From Pseudogymnoascus destructans (lineage: Eukaryota > Ascomycota > Leotiomycetes > Thelebolales > Thelebolaceae): a stretch of DNA of 64,000 nucleotides. A model generated the notes under the pieces. It was not told the origin of the DNA, made no database searches, and was given only the letters and a program-made list of their open reading frames with translations. Positions 55,556 to 64,000 of this stretch are shown in pieces; within the stretch, counting starts at the first letter, position 1; every line of letters starts with the position of its first letter. The stretch is from the NCBI RefSeq assembly GCF_001641265.1, contig NW_020167522.1, positions 558,001 through 622,000 of the forward strand, given 5' to 3'. The position numbers were made by a program, and so were the translations under genes.

Positions 55556-56995
55556 CTATGCAATCTGCCACCCTTCTGCGACCAAGTCATCTAGCTGAGC
55601 AGCAAGGCAATTGAACCCATCTGACAAATGAAAAAAACCAGCTACACCTCCTGACTCGCATTCAACGATTGGGGCTCCACACATCCCTTCACATATAGTA
55701 TTGTTAACAACCCCGAACATTGCGCTTAGTGAGTGGGACTCCCAGTGCCTATAGTCAATCTCGGGATGTCCTAGAGGCCGAGGAGGTTTGCAAAATACTG
55801 ACGCATAGGTGAGGAGAGAGACGAGGCCTGACGACATCCCATCTACCTCAAACCAACTTCCTTTGACGATATCGGACCCTCTTAACAGTAATTTTGGAGT
55901 CTCCCCTTGGAAATAGCAGTCGTTTCGGAATTTCCTAGATACATCAGACACAAGCTCGACAAGGCTGATATCAAGTTCCGGGCGCTCGTCAAAGACTTCG
56001 CCAATCTTGACGCCAGACGCAAAGGGATGGTAGACCTCCTTCGAATTCAAAAAGCCATGGTGGGATACGGTAAGTGCCTCCTTCCCATTAATATTCCAAA
56101 GTTTAACACCAGCCGATGTTGCGGCATTTACCCGCTCGTTCTGGGAGCCAACCATGCCAAGCCCAGATTCCAAGCGACATCCGGGACTAACAAAAGCGCA
56201 TTCTTGTATGTAGTTGGTCGTATCTTGGGGCGTTGGATCAGAAGCACCTGACTGTTGTGTAGGGTCAAGTCGCCGATGGCAAGTCATCTTGCTCAATGTT
56301 TTGTAAAATGGTTCCTCCTCATGGTGATATAAAGTCGTCCTCACCCCCACAGTACCTGGTAGGGACCCTGGCTGGTATACACGACCATCTCCATATTCGA
56401 GTTCGACAATAGTCCAGTGGGGCATGTAAATGATAGCACGTACGTTGGCGAGAGGCTCTAGCGCTGTGAGAATTGCGATATTCTGATCTTTAGTTGGGGA
56501 TGTCATCCTTTCCCACTGTACTTCTGGACATGGGTTCGACACCCGCGGGTTGGCATAGCAAGTCTTGGGAGTTAGACTCCATAACTTTTCCCCCATGTTT
56601 GTGAAGATGACCGGCATGCATCCGACAGTCAGTGGGACTGGCTTAGGTGGGGATTTTGTGTCAATCGTCATAAACCAACCGTAACTCGCTATTTGCCCAT
56701 CTCCGAATTTGTCACGGCACCAGTCGTACTCAGCACCCTTTTTTAGAAATCGATAATCTCGTTTGGCTTCATCCCACAGGTTGAATGGTGCATCGTCGTT
56801 AATGTGCCTTGCGCCCCAGCCACGAGGGCTTGTCCACCTTTTGGGAGGTGGGTGAGCGTGAGGCATTGTTAAGGTTGCATGCTGCTCGACCGGTCTTGCT
56901 CGAAGCAGTGTCGTTGCCGCATCTGTGTATGTGTCTATAAATGGAGCACTTTGTTGAATTTGCTGGACTTCTGGAGCAAGGCGTGCAATGCTCAT
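55556..56995 (-). CDS. Chymotrypsin-fold (PA-clan) protease-like protein with Cys nucleophile
   Basis: Single-exon frame of 479 aa, not matched to a named family. The C-terminal third has the order and spacing of a trypsin-like triad: His at 312/313 in ALTVSHHGF, Asp342 in ELDISLVEL, and Cys439 in CEGMCGAPIVE, where serine proteases have GxSGxP. A substrate-pocket-like GVAGFFHL follows at the expected distance. The N-terminal half (TVGCMPVIFTNMGEKLWSLT and others) is unrecognised. No signal peptide is seen, so it is probably intracellular. The ATG at 56995 (MSIARLAPEV) is the first in frame; the open frame extends 43 codons further without ATG. It lies in a repeat-rich interval, which may point to an accessory gene. 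Whether it is active is unknown. Confidence 0.6.
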   Translation of the reverse strand: MSIARLAPEVQQIQQSAPFIDTYTDAATTLLRARPVEQHATLTMPHAHPPPKRWTSPRGWGARHINDDAPFNLWDEAKRDYRFLKKGAEYDWCRDKFGDGQIASYGWFMTIDTKSPPKPVPLTVGCMPVIFTNMGEKLWSLTPKTCYANPRVSNPCPEVQWERMTSPTKDQNIAILTALEPLANVRAIIYMPHWTIVELEYGDGRVYQPGSLPGTVGVRTTLYHHEEEPFYKTLSKMTCHRRLDPTQQSGASDPTPQDTTNYIQECAFVSPGCRLESGLGMVGSQNERVNAATSAGVKLWNINGKEALTVSHHGFLNSKEVYHPFASGVKIGEVFDERPELDISLVELVSDVSRKFRNDCYFQGETPKLLLRGSDIVKGSWFEVDGMSSGLVSLLTYASVFCKPPRPLGHPEIDYRHWESHSLSAMFGVVNNTICEGMCGAPIVECESGGVAGFFHLSDGFNCLAAQLDDLVAEGWQIA

Positions 56996-57540
56996 TTTGA
57001 GATGTAACAGCGGTATTCGATTGAGGGATGGATTTGGCGGAAGCTTTGATGGCGGTGATGGTCGAAGGCTATTAGAGGACAGTCGAAGTGATTTGATGGT
57101 AGAGGCTGTAGTTGAGGTTAGCAAGAGGTAGCAAAGTGAAGTTGTACTGTTGTCATCTATATAAGGGACAAGGTAAGCGGAATACTACCATCAGATGAAT
57201 TTATGAGCAAAACCACACGCTAATAGTTGTATGTTATTTACGTAAATAATCTATGTATGGTCTATAATCACTAGCCTATTTTATAGGTATAGAGTAAGTA
57301 GGAAATGGGAAGTGAGAGCTCGAAGCGTCGAGGTTACCGACACCAAATGTCAGCGACGTTACTACAGAGGTTGCTGCCAGCTGCCGTCAGCAACGCCTAA
57401 ACAACTCTGTAGGGACTACAGGTCTATATATTCACCGTGGGGGAATGTGCGTTCTTTCCTTTATATCTCCTGATTAATGGCGCCATGATCGGGGCGTACC
57501 TCGCCCAACTTACAGAGTCGTCCATGGAATGACTCGAGGC
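56996..57540. other. Intergenic
   Basis: About 545 bp, AT-rich; the promoter of the protease-like gene lies at its left side. No other feature. Confidence 0.4.
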
Positions 57541-57760
57541 TTTGGTGACTAAGCAAATACTACAGTAACTTAACTTGACTTAACTTAGCTTAGTTAACTT
57601 AGGTAAGTTGACTTAGCTTAGTTAACTTACAGTACTTGAATTAACTTAGCTTAGTTAACTTACCTAACTTACCTAAGTTAACTAAGCTAAGTTAAGTCAA
57701 GTACTGTAATAAGATAAGTTAGGTAACTTATCTTATTACAGTATTTGCTTAGTCACCAAA
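57541..57760. repeat. Foldback element (MITE-like), 220 bp
   Basis: Ends are perfect inverted repeats (TTTGGTGACTAAGCAAATAC on the left, its inverse on the right, 21 bp in all). The interior is almost wholly made of alternating TTAACTTAGCTTAGTTAACTT-type units and their complements, so the strand can fold into one long or several nested hairpins. No coding capacity. A target duplication is not clear. Confidence 0.85.
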
Positions 57761-58631
57761 ACTTAGTTTAGCGACCTGGCATTATATCCATCGCCGGGCC
57801 CCCTTCACGATACCCTCAAAAAAGCACCACACCCCCCCCCCCCGTCCGCGCGGCAGGCTGGTCCACACCTCGGGGCGGTTCCACACACACCTCCTTTTAA
57901 GCTTGTTTCCCTTGTTGCAGTAGGGCCGGTTTTTCACGATGGCTTCAATTTAGACAGCGTTCCACTGTTTTTAAGGTCGTCTTGTACCCGCGTACCCGGA
58001 CTTGAATAGATGAGGGTATCGTGACATGGTCGTGCTAGACTAGCCTCTGGAAACCTGAATCTGATGTTCGATGCTTGACGGTGGATCGAAACATAGGGCG
58101 GCAAAGGCGGCGGCGACCTTTTACGTCGACTTTTGGTACATTTTCGTAGCGGGCGGGATTTGAACATGTGTAACTATTCACACTTATAAAAATCGATTTT
58201 TTGACGAAATTGTTGCGCGCGGGATTTCAGGTTTTTGTTACTCTTCACACCTCACACATGCAAAAAAAGGCAAAAGGATATCAAAATCAGAGTTGTATTC
58301 CCCCCCCCCTCAATTCTTCTTCTCGAATACCATATTCGTAACCTACTTGTATATCCTCCTCTCCCACCACCAGTTTTTTCAACCCTCAAAAAAACGTATT
58401 TTCCATCCGCCCGCCCAAGATAGAATTAAACGGAGGGGAAAATAAAAACGACGCCGTTTCAGAACATAACGCCCCATTGCTGCTCAGATTTTTCATTTCC
58501 CGACGACAAGAAAACAAGCAAGCTTGAATCATCTACCTCCTCCTCTTCGCGTTCTCAAAAAAACAACAGACAAGAAGCGATGCGATGCCGACGCGAACAA
58601 TACTTCAGAGGCCGAAACCGCTATTGCGGAT
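57761..58631. other. Intergenic with homopolymer tracts
   Basis: About 870 bp. C-run at 57831-57843 and another at about 58302-58310; A/T-rich blocks between. The 3' UTR of the following minus-strand gene is probably at the right side. Confidence 0.45.
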
Positions 58632-59804
58632 TTACCACAAGCTGTAACCACCATCACACTTGATCTCGGAGCCAGTCATGAACGAGCTCGCATCCGACGC
58701 CAAGTACACCGCCAATCCATTCAGCTCATCCACATTCCCCAGCCTGGCCTGAGGAGTCAAGCTAGTCCAGATCTTCTTCTGCGCATCGAGCGCCGGCACG
58801 CGGTTGAGCGCCGTGTCCATGTAACCCGGGGAGATGGAGTTGACACGGATGCCGTACTTGGCCCACTCCGCCGCCAGCGAGCGACCGAGGTGCACCACAC
58901 CCGCCTTGGAGGCGTTGTAGCAAGACTGCTCCTGGGGGTAGTTGACGATGGAACCAGACATGCTGGCGATGAAGACGATAGACCCGGGCTTCTCAGCAGC
59001 CATCATGGACTTGGCGACAGCCTGGGCCATGAGGAAGGAACCAGTGAGGTTGATGTCGATGAGGCGGCGGAACATGGCGTGGTCGTACTCCTCGGCCTTG
59101 ATGTTGGAGTCGGCGATGCCGGCGGCGTTGACGAGGACGTCGGGCGCGCCGAAGGTGTCGACGACCGCGTTGACGGCCTCGATGATGGCGCCGCCGTCGC
59201 GGACGTCCACCTTGTAGAATTGCACGGGGATGCCGGTGCGCTCGTGGAGCTCGGCGGCGGACTCATCGCCGAGGGTCTGGTTGGCGTCGAAGATGACGAG
59301 GGCGCGGGCGCCGGCTTCGGCACAGGCTTCGGCGATGGAGTTACCGAGACCGCGGGCACCGCTGGGGGATGTTAGTTGTTGTTCAAAGATTGGTTGTGTG
59401 GTTTTAGGGTTTGGTGATGCTTGGTGGTGGTTTTGGCACACAAAAAGAAAGGGAAAAGCTTACCCAGTAACAATAACAACCTTACCCATAACGGTCTGCT
59501 TCTGGATGCTCTTGGGCAGCTTGGAGAACAGAGCCTTGGTCAACGGCGGCGCGCGGAGACCAGTCTGCTCCTCAGCGTGGACCTCGATCTCGGGGTCGTT
59601 GCGGACTGGGATGGTGCTGCGCTGGGGTGCGTGCGACTCTGGGTCGGCGTAAGAGGAGACTGGGATCTGCTTCTCGGCGATGACCTCGCGGCGGAGGAGA
59701 CGCGCGGAGGTGGAGAGAGGGCGAGCTGCCAGGGTGGCAGGGCGGGTTGCGGCGGCGGCGGCGGCGGCGGCGGCGCGGAAGACGGAGGTGCGGATCGCAG
59801 ACAT
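58632..59804 (-). CDS. Mitochondrial-type short-chain dehydrogenase/reductase
   Basis: Classical SDR, NAD(P)-dependent, closest in appearance to fungal polyol/arabinitol dehydrogenase-like proteins. Exons (minus): 59464-59804 and 58632-59361; 356 aa; intron 102 bp. Residues 1-40 form a presequence with a poly-Ala run (FRAAAAAAAAATRP) and an RPLSTSARLL cleavage-like motif. The SDR core has VVIVTGGARGLGNSIAEAC (Gly motif split by the intron), VLVNAAGIADSN, IVFIASMSGSIVNYP, then YNASKAG (catalytic Tyr and Lys) and RVNSISPGYMDT. The C terminus DASSFMTGSEIKCDGGYSLW is standard. The GCG/GCC repeat encoding poly-Ala may vary in length between strains. Substrate is inferred only. Confidence 0.88.
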
Positions 59805-60312
59805 GTTGTAGGATTTGTATATATACCGGAAGTGGGATTCGTAGGGGGTTGTATATATAAAAACTTTTGAATTCAAGCTCAAAAACACTCTGGGGGGAAG
59901 TGAAATTGAGGTAGGCTTCGAAGTTCACGACGACTCAACAAGTTCGAGGGGTGTTACAAAAGTTCTAGAAACGAAAATAACAACGGTCAGCTGATTGTAC
60001 GCTGACACCCGCCACCGAGACAACAATGGATCTCGGGGCAAGCGGCGTGGTGGGGGAGGCGAAGTGAGACTGACTTGAGGTGGATGTCGGTGAGGAGTGA
60101 GGGTTGACGGTTGAGAGTGGGAAAATATGGAGTGGATTGAATAGAAGAGAGAGAGAAAAGAAGGGAGGGGCAGAAGGAGGGCGTTGTGGGTGGATGGGCT
60201 TATATATGGATGGATGGATGATCGGAAGGAGGGAAGGGGAAGAAGGGGGAGGGGAGGTGGGAGGGGAGGTGGGAGGGGCGGGGCGGAAGGGGGGAGGGGC
60301 GGGGAGGGGCGG
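59805..60312. other. Intergenic, purine-rich
   Basis: Promoter region of the SDR gene. From about 60115 it becomes GA/GGGAGG-rich (GGGGAGGTGGGAGGGGAGG), leading into the tandem arrays. Confidence 0.5.
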
Positions 60313-60495
60313 GAGTTTGTTAGTTTGTTAGTTTGTTAGTTTGTTAGTTTGTTAGTTTGTTAGTTTGTTAGTTTGTTAGTTTGTTAGTTTGTTAGTTTGT
60401 TAGTTTGTTAGTTTGTTAGTTTGTTAGTTTGTTAGTTTGTTAGTTTGTTAGTTTGTTAGTTTGTTAGTTTGTTAGTTTGTTAGTTTGTTAGTTTG
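60313..60495. repeat. (TTAGTTTG)n tandem array
   Basis: About 23 nearly perfect copies of the 8-bp unit TTAGTTTG. It differs from the usual TTAGGG telomere repeat and is interstitial. Confidence 0.95.
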
Positions 60496-60604
60496 CAAGT
60501 TAGTAGTATAAGTGTGTAAGAAGTTGTGGAGATATTAGTGGAGTGTGAGTAGTATTTCGTGAGTGTGTGAAAGAGAAGGGGGGCGGAAGGCTGGCGTGCT
60601 TTTT

Positions 60605-60780
60605 TTGGTGGTTTTTGGTGGTTTTTGGTGGTTTGGTGTGGTTTGGTGTGGTTTGGTGTGGTTTGGTGTGGTTTGGTGTGGTTTGGTGTGGTTTGGTGTG
60701 GTTTTTGCTGGTTTGGTGTGGTTTGGTGTGGTTTTTGCTGGTTTTTGGTGGTTTGGTGTGGTTTGGTGTGGTTTGGTGGT
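60605..60780. repeat. GTGTGGTTTG minisatellite
   Basis: 10-bp units GTGTGGTTTG with interspersed GTGGTTTTTG and GCTGGTTTTT variants, about 17 units. Open frames through it encode only Trp/Phe/Gly/Val repeats and are not genes. Confidence 0.9.
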
Positions 60781-60854
60781 TGACGGGGATGGATGGGTCG
60801 TGTACGTACCCCCCTCGTAATGGCTAGCTCGAGGCCCAGTCTATATTAGATTGG

Positions 60855-60955
60855 TGTAAATTAGCGTGTATAGCGTGGATTAGCGTGTATAGCGTAAATT
60901 AGCGTGTATAGCGTGGATTAGCGTGTATAGCGTGGATTAGCGTGGATTAGCGCAC
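60855..60955. repeat. TTAGCGTG(T/G)ATAGCGTG repeats
   Basis: Alternating TTAGCGTGTATAGCGT and TTAGCGTGGA units, about six copies. Confidence 0.85.
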
Positions 60956-60959
60956 AGTA

Positions 60960-61910
60960 GTGCAGTCTGGCTCGTCTAGCTCGGAGCACGGGACTCAGGC
61001 GTGAGCCGCAAGGTTGCGTTAGTCGGTTCTGGGCAATTATCTGTATGTACTTTACTAGTCAGGACTGCTGCACTGGACACTGTGACCCACATCCCGTATC
61101 GTATCCACCATAGAGAAGAGACGGCGGTGGAAAGGGTGTGTGCTGGGGACATAACGGGTACTCCGAACAGGAGAGTTTGTGCTGGTGTTTGTATAGTATG
61201 TACCATGTACCGCCCCCCCAACCCATGTCCTCCCAGTGGCGGGCTAGACGGGGCTGGGTGGTCGGGCCGTGTAGTGGTTCGTTGAAACGCATCATGTGGT
61301 TGTTACAGAAATTTTGTTTTTTGTTGTGCCCCTCTGCTTCTACTACTCGTACGTCGAAGGAAAAAAAAACTAGCTCGGCCGGGACCCGGGGGTGCGGGTT
61401 GAAGGGGTGGGTGGGTGGGGACGGGGGGGGGCGTGTGCAGATGGTGTGGGTGTGCCTGGAGGTGCCGGGATATTACAACCGCAGGCGCGCGCAGTACCGG
61501 TCGGGTAGTCGGCAGAGCGCGGCGTCCAGCCCGGAGGCGTTGTGTAGAGGCGTCCCATTCCGGAAACGTTTTGCTGGTGAACCGGTGTGGCTGTGGCTGA
61601 GGGCGGGATGGGGGATACGGATGGGCTTTCCTTCATCAATCCGTCGATTCATGAGGATGGGTTACACGCTCTCCATCCAGCAAATCCGTAACCCTATTCC
61701 CACTCCCCTCCCACCTTCTGTGGTGGTGAAAGGTACGAGTACGTACGTACTCCGTACACTCACGTCCCACCGCACAGACCAGCAACTCCACTCCCAACCC
61801 CTCCTCACCGCCATCACATTCCCCCTACCCTACCGTCCCCTCATTTGGATCCCGTGCCACGCAGAAAAAATGTACGCAGGGTTGTTGAGCTGCCTGGTGC
61901 TGCGCGCTTG
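60960..61910. other. Non-coding stretch between arrays
   Basis: About 950 bp without a supported gene; G-rich with short direct repeats. A long open frame here ends in the GATGGGG repeats and has no recognisable content. Confidence 0.5.
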
Positions 61911-61912
61911 CT

Positions 61913-62045
61913 TGGGGTGGGATGCGATGGATGGGGGTGGATTGGGATGGGGGTGGGATGCGATGGATGGGGGTGGATGGGGATGCGATGGATGGGGATG
62001 GGGGTGGGATGCGATGGGTGGGGGTGGGATGCGGATGGGACCGAT
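61913..62045. repeat. GGATGGGGGTG(GGATGCGATGG) repeats
   Basis: Irregular tandem copies of GATGGGGGTGGGATGCGATG over about 130 bp. Confidence 0.85.
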
Positions 62046-62055
62046 GGATGGGGAT

Positions 62056-62215
62056 GGGGAGATTGCTAGTGATGGTCAGGTGAGTAGGTGATGGAAATGG
62101 GGGAGATTGCTAGTGATGGTCAGGTGAGTAGGTGATGGAAATGGGGGAGATTGCCAGTGATGGTCAGGTGAGTAGCTGATGGAAATGGGGGAGATTGCTA
62201 GTGATGGTCAGGTGA
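62056..62215. repeat. 44-bp tandem repeat, about 3.6 copies
   Basis: Exact 44-bp period (for example AGATTGCTAGTGATGGTC at 62060, 62104, 62148 and 62192) with one or two substitutions between copies. Confidence 0.95.
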
Positions 62216-62709
62216 TGGATGAGACTATGGAGATTACCAGCGTGGGATGATGCGAAACGCTCAGTTGGATATTTGACAAAACGTACTCCGTATGGATGAG
62301 TCGTAATCTCTCCCCATACAGTACGCTGTAACTCATATCTCACCAACCTTCCCCATCCATATCCACGCATTGAAACAAGGAATCTCGGATGAAGCCTAAT
62401 TGCTAATTAATGCAACTTTGATAGCATTAAAGAAGCTTAATTAGTATTCAGTGTGGTATTCGGGCAACACTGCTAGTAAACCATGGTCCTCGATGAGAAT
62501 CATGTGCTAATTAATATGAGTACTACTGCTATTTTAGTTTGGTCTCGGTATATAGACTCGCTCTTGCTCACATAAATATATTCGGAATTCACTCAAAATA
62601 AAAAACATCAATATAAAAATGGTCATAAAAACCAATGTTCAGCCTTCGGTTATGTTTCTTCAGCAGATTGGTAGGTATTTTGGCTATGACTATACTTTTG
62701 GGATAGATC
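62216..62709. other. Intergenic
   Basis: About 490 bp, AT-rich on the right. The 3' UTR of the next minus-strand gene probably ends here. Confidence 0.4.
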
Positions 62710-63713
62710 CTATGGTGTCTCTGAGCGCTTACGAACGAGGAAAGAACGAATGGTAGCCGATAGAAATGGTAGATAAAATGTGACATTGGTATGGACTAGA
62801 CTAGAGTGATGGTCCCACCTGTTCTTGCCTCGATATCGGCAATGCCGCATAACCATGTCGATCGGTGCATGAATCTCCTGCTGCGAACTTAGCAACCTTG
62901 GGTGTTTACTAGTAGTTGGTGTATCTGCTGTCGAGGGTCCTGTGGATGGGACGTTGAAGCTGGGTAGGATCTCTAGTGCGATTTCAACATCCCCTTCAAA
63001 GGGGACAGCTTCGATTGTCTGGTGGATCTGAGCTTCGACTTCAGCCCAGTGGGCCAGGGAGCCTGGCGCGACGAATACGATAACTGTTGGTCGTTCGATG
63101 TCATCGATGTCTGAGAACTTGTGCTGGCGGTTGTGGTATGCAATTGATGTCCACAGACCAGAGGCCCCTGCGTCTGCGCAGCAACATTCTCGACCTTGTC
63201 ACCTCCCCGACTTCGGCTGTTGCAATCCGTACCGCAGCAGCGTCCTTCACCATCTCGTAAATGTAGTCAACGGCTTCTTGCCAGCGGGTGGTGTCCGTAT
63301 CTCGAGTTTGCATGCTAATATCCTCTGCTGCCTCGGGAAAACCTCGCTGGTACAGGTTCTGGACACCTGCAGTGCTGAATTGGATCCCGAATTTGTTCAG
63401 TGCGTTTAAAACTCTTTTCTCGAGAGCTTTATCGTACACATCCAATCCCACTCGATACTGAAAAGCTTCAACTTTACGGCCATAGGGCCAGGGAGTGGGG
63501 ATCTTGCCTGTTGGGCCTACTCGAAAAGGGTCCTTTTTGGCGGCGTACTGCTCGATGGAGCAAGAGCCAGCTTTGGAGAGACAGATTAGTTTGGTAAATT
63601 GGAGATAAGGGGTGAGAGTAATATACGATCGGACCCTTGGAGATCGGACCCTTGGAGAACAACGTATTTGAAACCAACCTTCTCGTTTTGCAGCGTATAC
63701 CCATGGTGATGGA
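62710..63713 (-). pseudogene. Unrecognised gene, broken or with unresolved splicing
   Basis: Minus-strand coding sequence of unknown family. A first block (about 63565-63255) reads SIEQYAAKKDPFRVGPTGKI, YGRKVEAFQYRVGLDVYDKA, QEAVDYIYEMVKDAAA. A second block (from about 63170 to the stop at 62710) reads SGLWTSIAYHNRQHKFSDID, ERPTVIVFVAPGSLAHWAEV, then a Ser/Thr-rich linker and a C-terminal YLPFLSATIRSFLVRKRSETP. The blocks are in different frames; GTACGG at 63243 and the CGCAG near 63180 look like an intron but give the wrong phase. A possible 5' exon MGIRCKTRR starts at 63704 with a GTTGGT donor. Either a one-base indel or an unseen exon separates the blocks. Confidence 0.5.
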
Positions 63714-64000
63714 AATAATATTTTGGAGCTAGGATGTTGTAGGTTGTGTGTGGTAGAAGAGTAAGTTATTTCGATAGAAATGGAGACAGACTATGCAGAT
63801 TTAATACCAAGATGCTAGATCTTGGGAGTATTTTCGATGGCCTTCAGGCTGACAGATATGTGACCCCTAGATCTGGGCTTTTGTAAAACTGGACGTATGT
63901 GACGCATATTGTAAGGCTATCTCGGATTGCGGTGTCATAGGCATGCAGAGGGCTTCTTTTGTCAAGATTATTCACCTGCCGCAGAACGTTCGTAGAAGTG

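Noticed and set aside
58524..59375. 283-codon plus-strand frame opposite the SDR gene
   Set aside because: Antisense of the SDR exon; no motifs.
60313..60495. Interstitial telomere array
   Set aside because: The unit is TTAGTTTG, not the TTAGGG expected for filamentous ascomycetes.
60563..60827. Two overlapping frames encoding W/F/G/V repeats
   Set aside because: Translation of the GTGTGGTTTG minisatellite.
61138..62091. 317-codon frame
   Set aside because: No protein-like content; its end is the GATGGGG repeat array.
60313..62215. CRISPR-like array
   Set aside because: Repeats are head-to-tail without unique spacers and the genome is eukaryotic.

Overview
The window is nuclear DNA of a filamentous ascomycete (Pezizomycotina). 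Genes sit 0.3-1 kb apart on both strands, are interrupted by short GT-AG introns (mostly 45-100 bp, with CTAAC/CTGAC-type branch sites), and encode recognisable fungal single-copy proteins. The genus cannot be read from the sequence. All exon models were spliced by hand and checked for continuous reading frame.

Layout. 0.7-17 kb is conserved gene space: CDK1 (-), an AlkB-like dioxygenase (+), an amidase (+), a Rad16/Uls1-type SNF2 ATPase (-), FMP52 (-), the MET10 sulfite reductase flavoprotein (+) and a TCO89-like TORC1 subunit (+). 18-26 kb is an accessory island. A hypothetical gene is split by a 4.2-kb hAT-type transposon (19157-23399) with perfect 13-bp terminal inverted repeats and an 8-bp target duplication. 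Next come two identical tRNA-Arg(ACG) genes and an internally deleted Fot1/pogo-like element (24841-25934). 26.4-34.9 kb returns to conserved genes: UBC8, panB, ATG12, ICP55 and DBF4. A dead short-chain dehydrogenase lies at 35.7-36.6 kb. 37.7-54.9 kb carries a ZDS1-like gene, hydroxyacid-oxoacid transhydrogenase, HSE1, cytochrome b5, F-actin capping protein alpha, an SLM-type BAR/PH protein and RSC9. The last 9 kb is looser: a fungal PA-clan protease-like gene with a Cys nucleophile, a 220-bp foldback element, a mitochondrial-type short-chain dehydrogenase, 2 kb of minisatellites, and a broken or mis-spliced unknown gene.

The genes form no pathway cluster; they are ordinary housekeeping genes (cell cycle, TORC1/TORC2 signalling, autophagy, endosomal sorting, chromatin, mitochondrial proteolysis, sulfur and pantothenate metabolism). 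The most unusual items are (1) a spliced histone H3-like gene carried inside the hAT element, with H3 lysine positions 9 and 14 replaced; (2) a UBC8 gene whose conserved protein is recovered only by using an 8-nt, a 3-nt and perhaps a 1-nt exon; (3) a chymotrypsin-fold protein with a His-Asp-Cys triad; and (4) a recurring TCTGGTAATC motif in the introns of the transposon.
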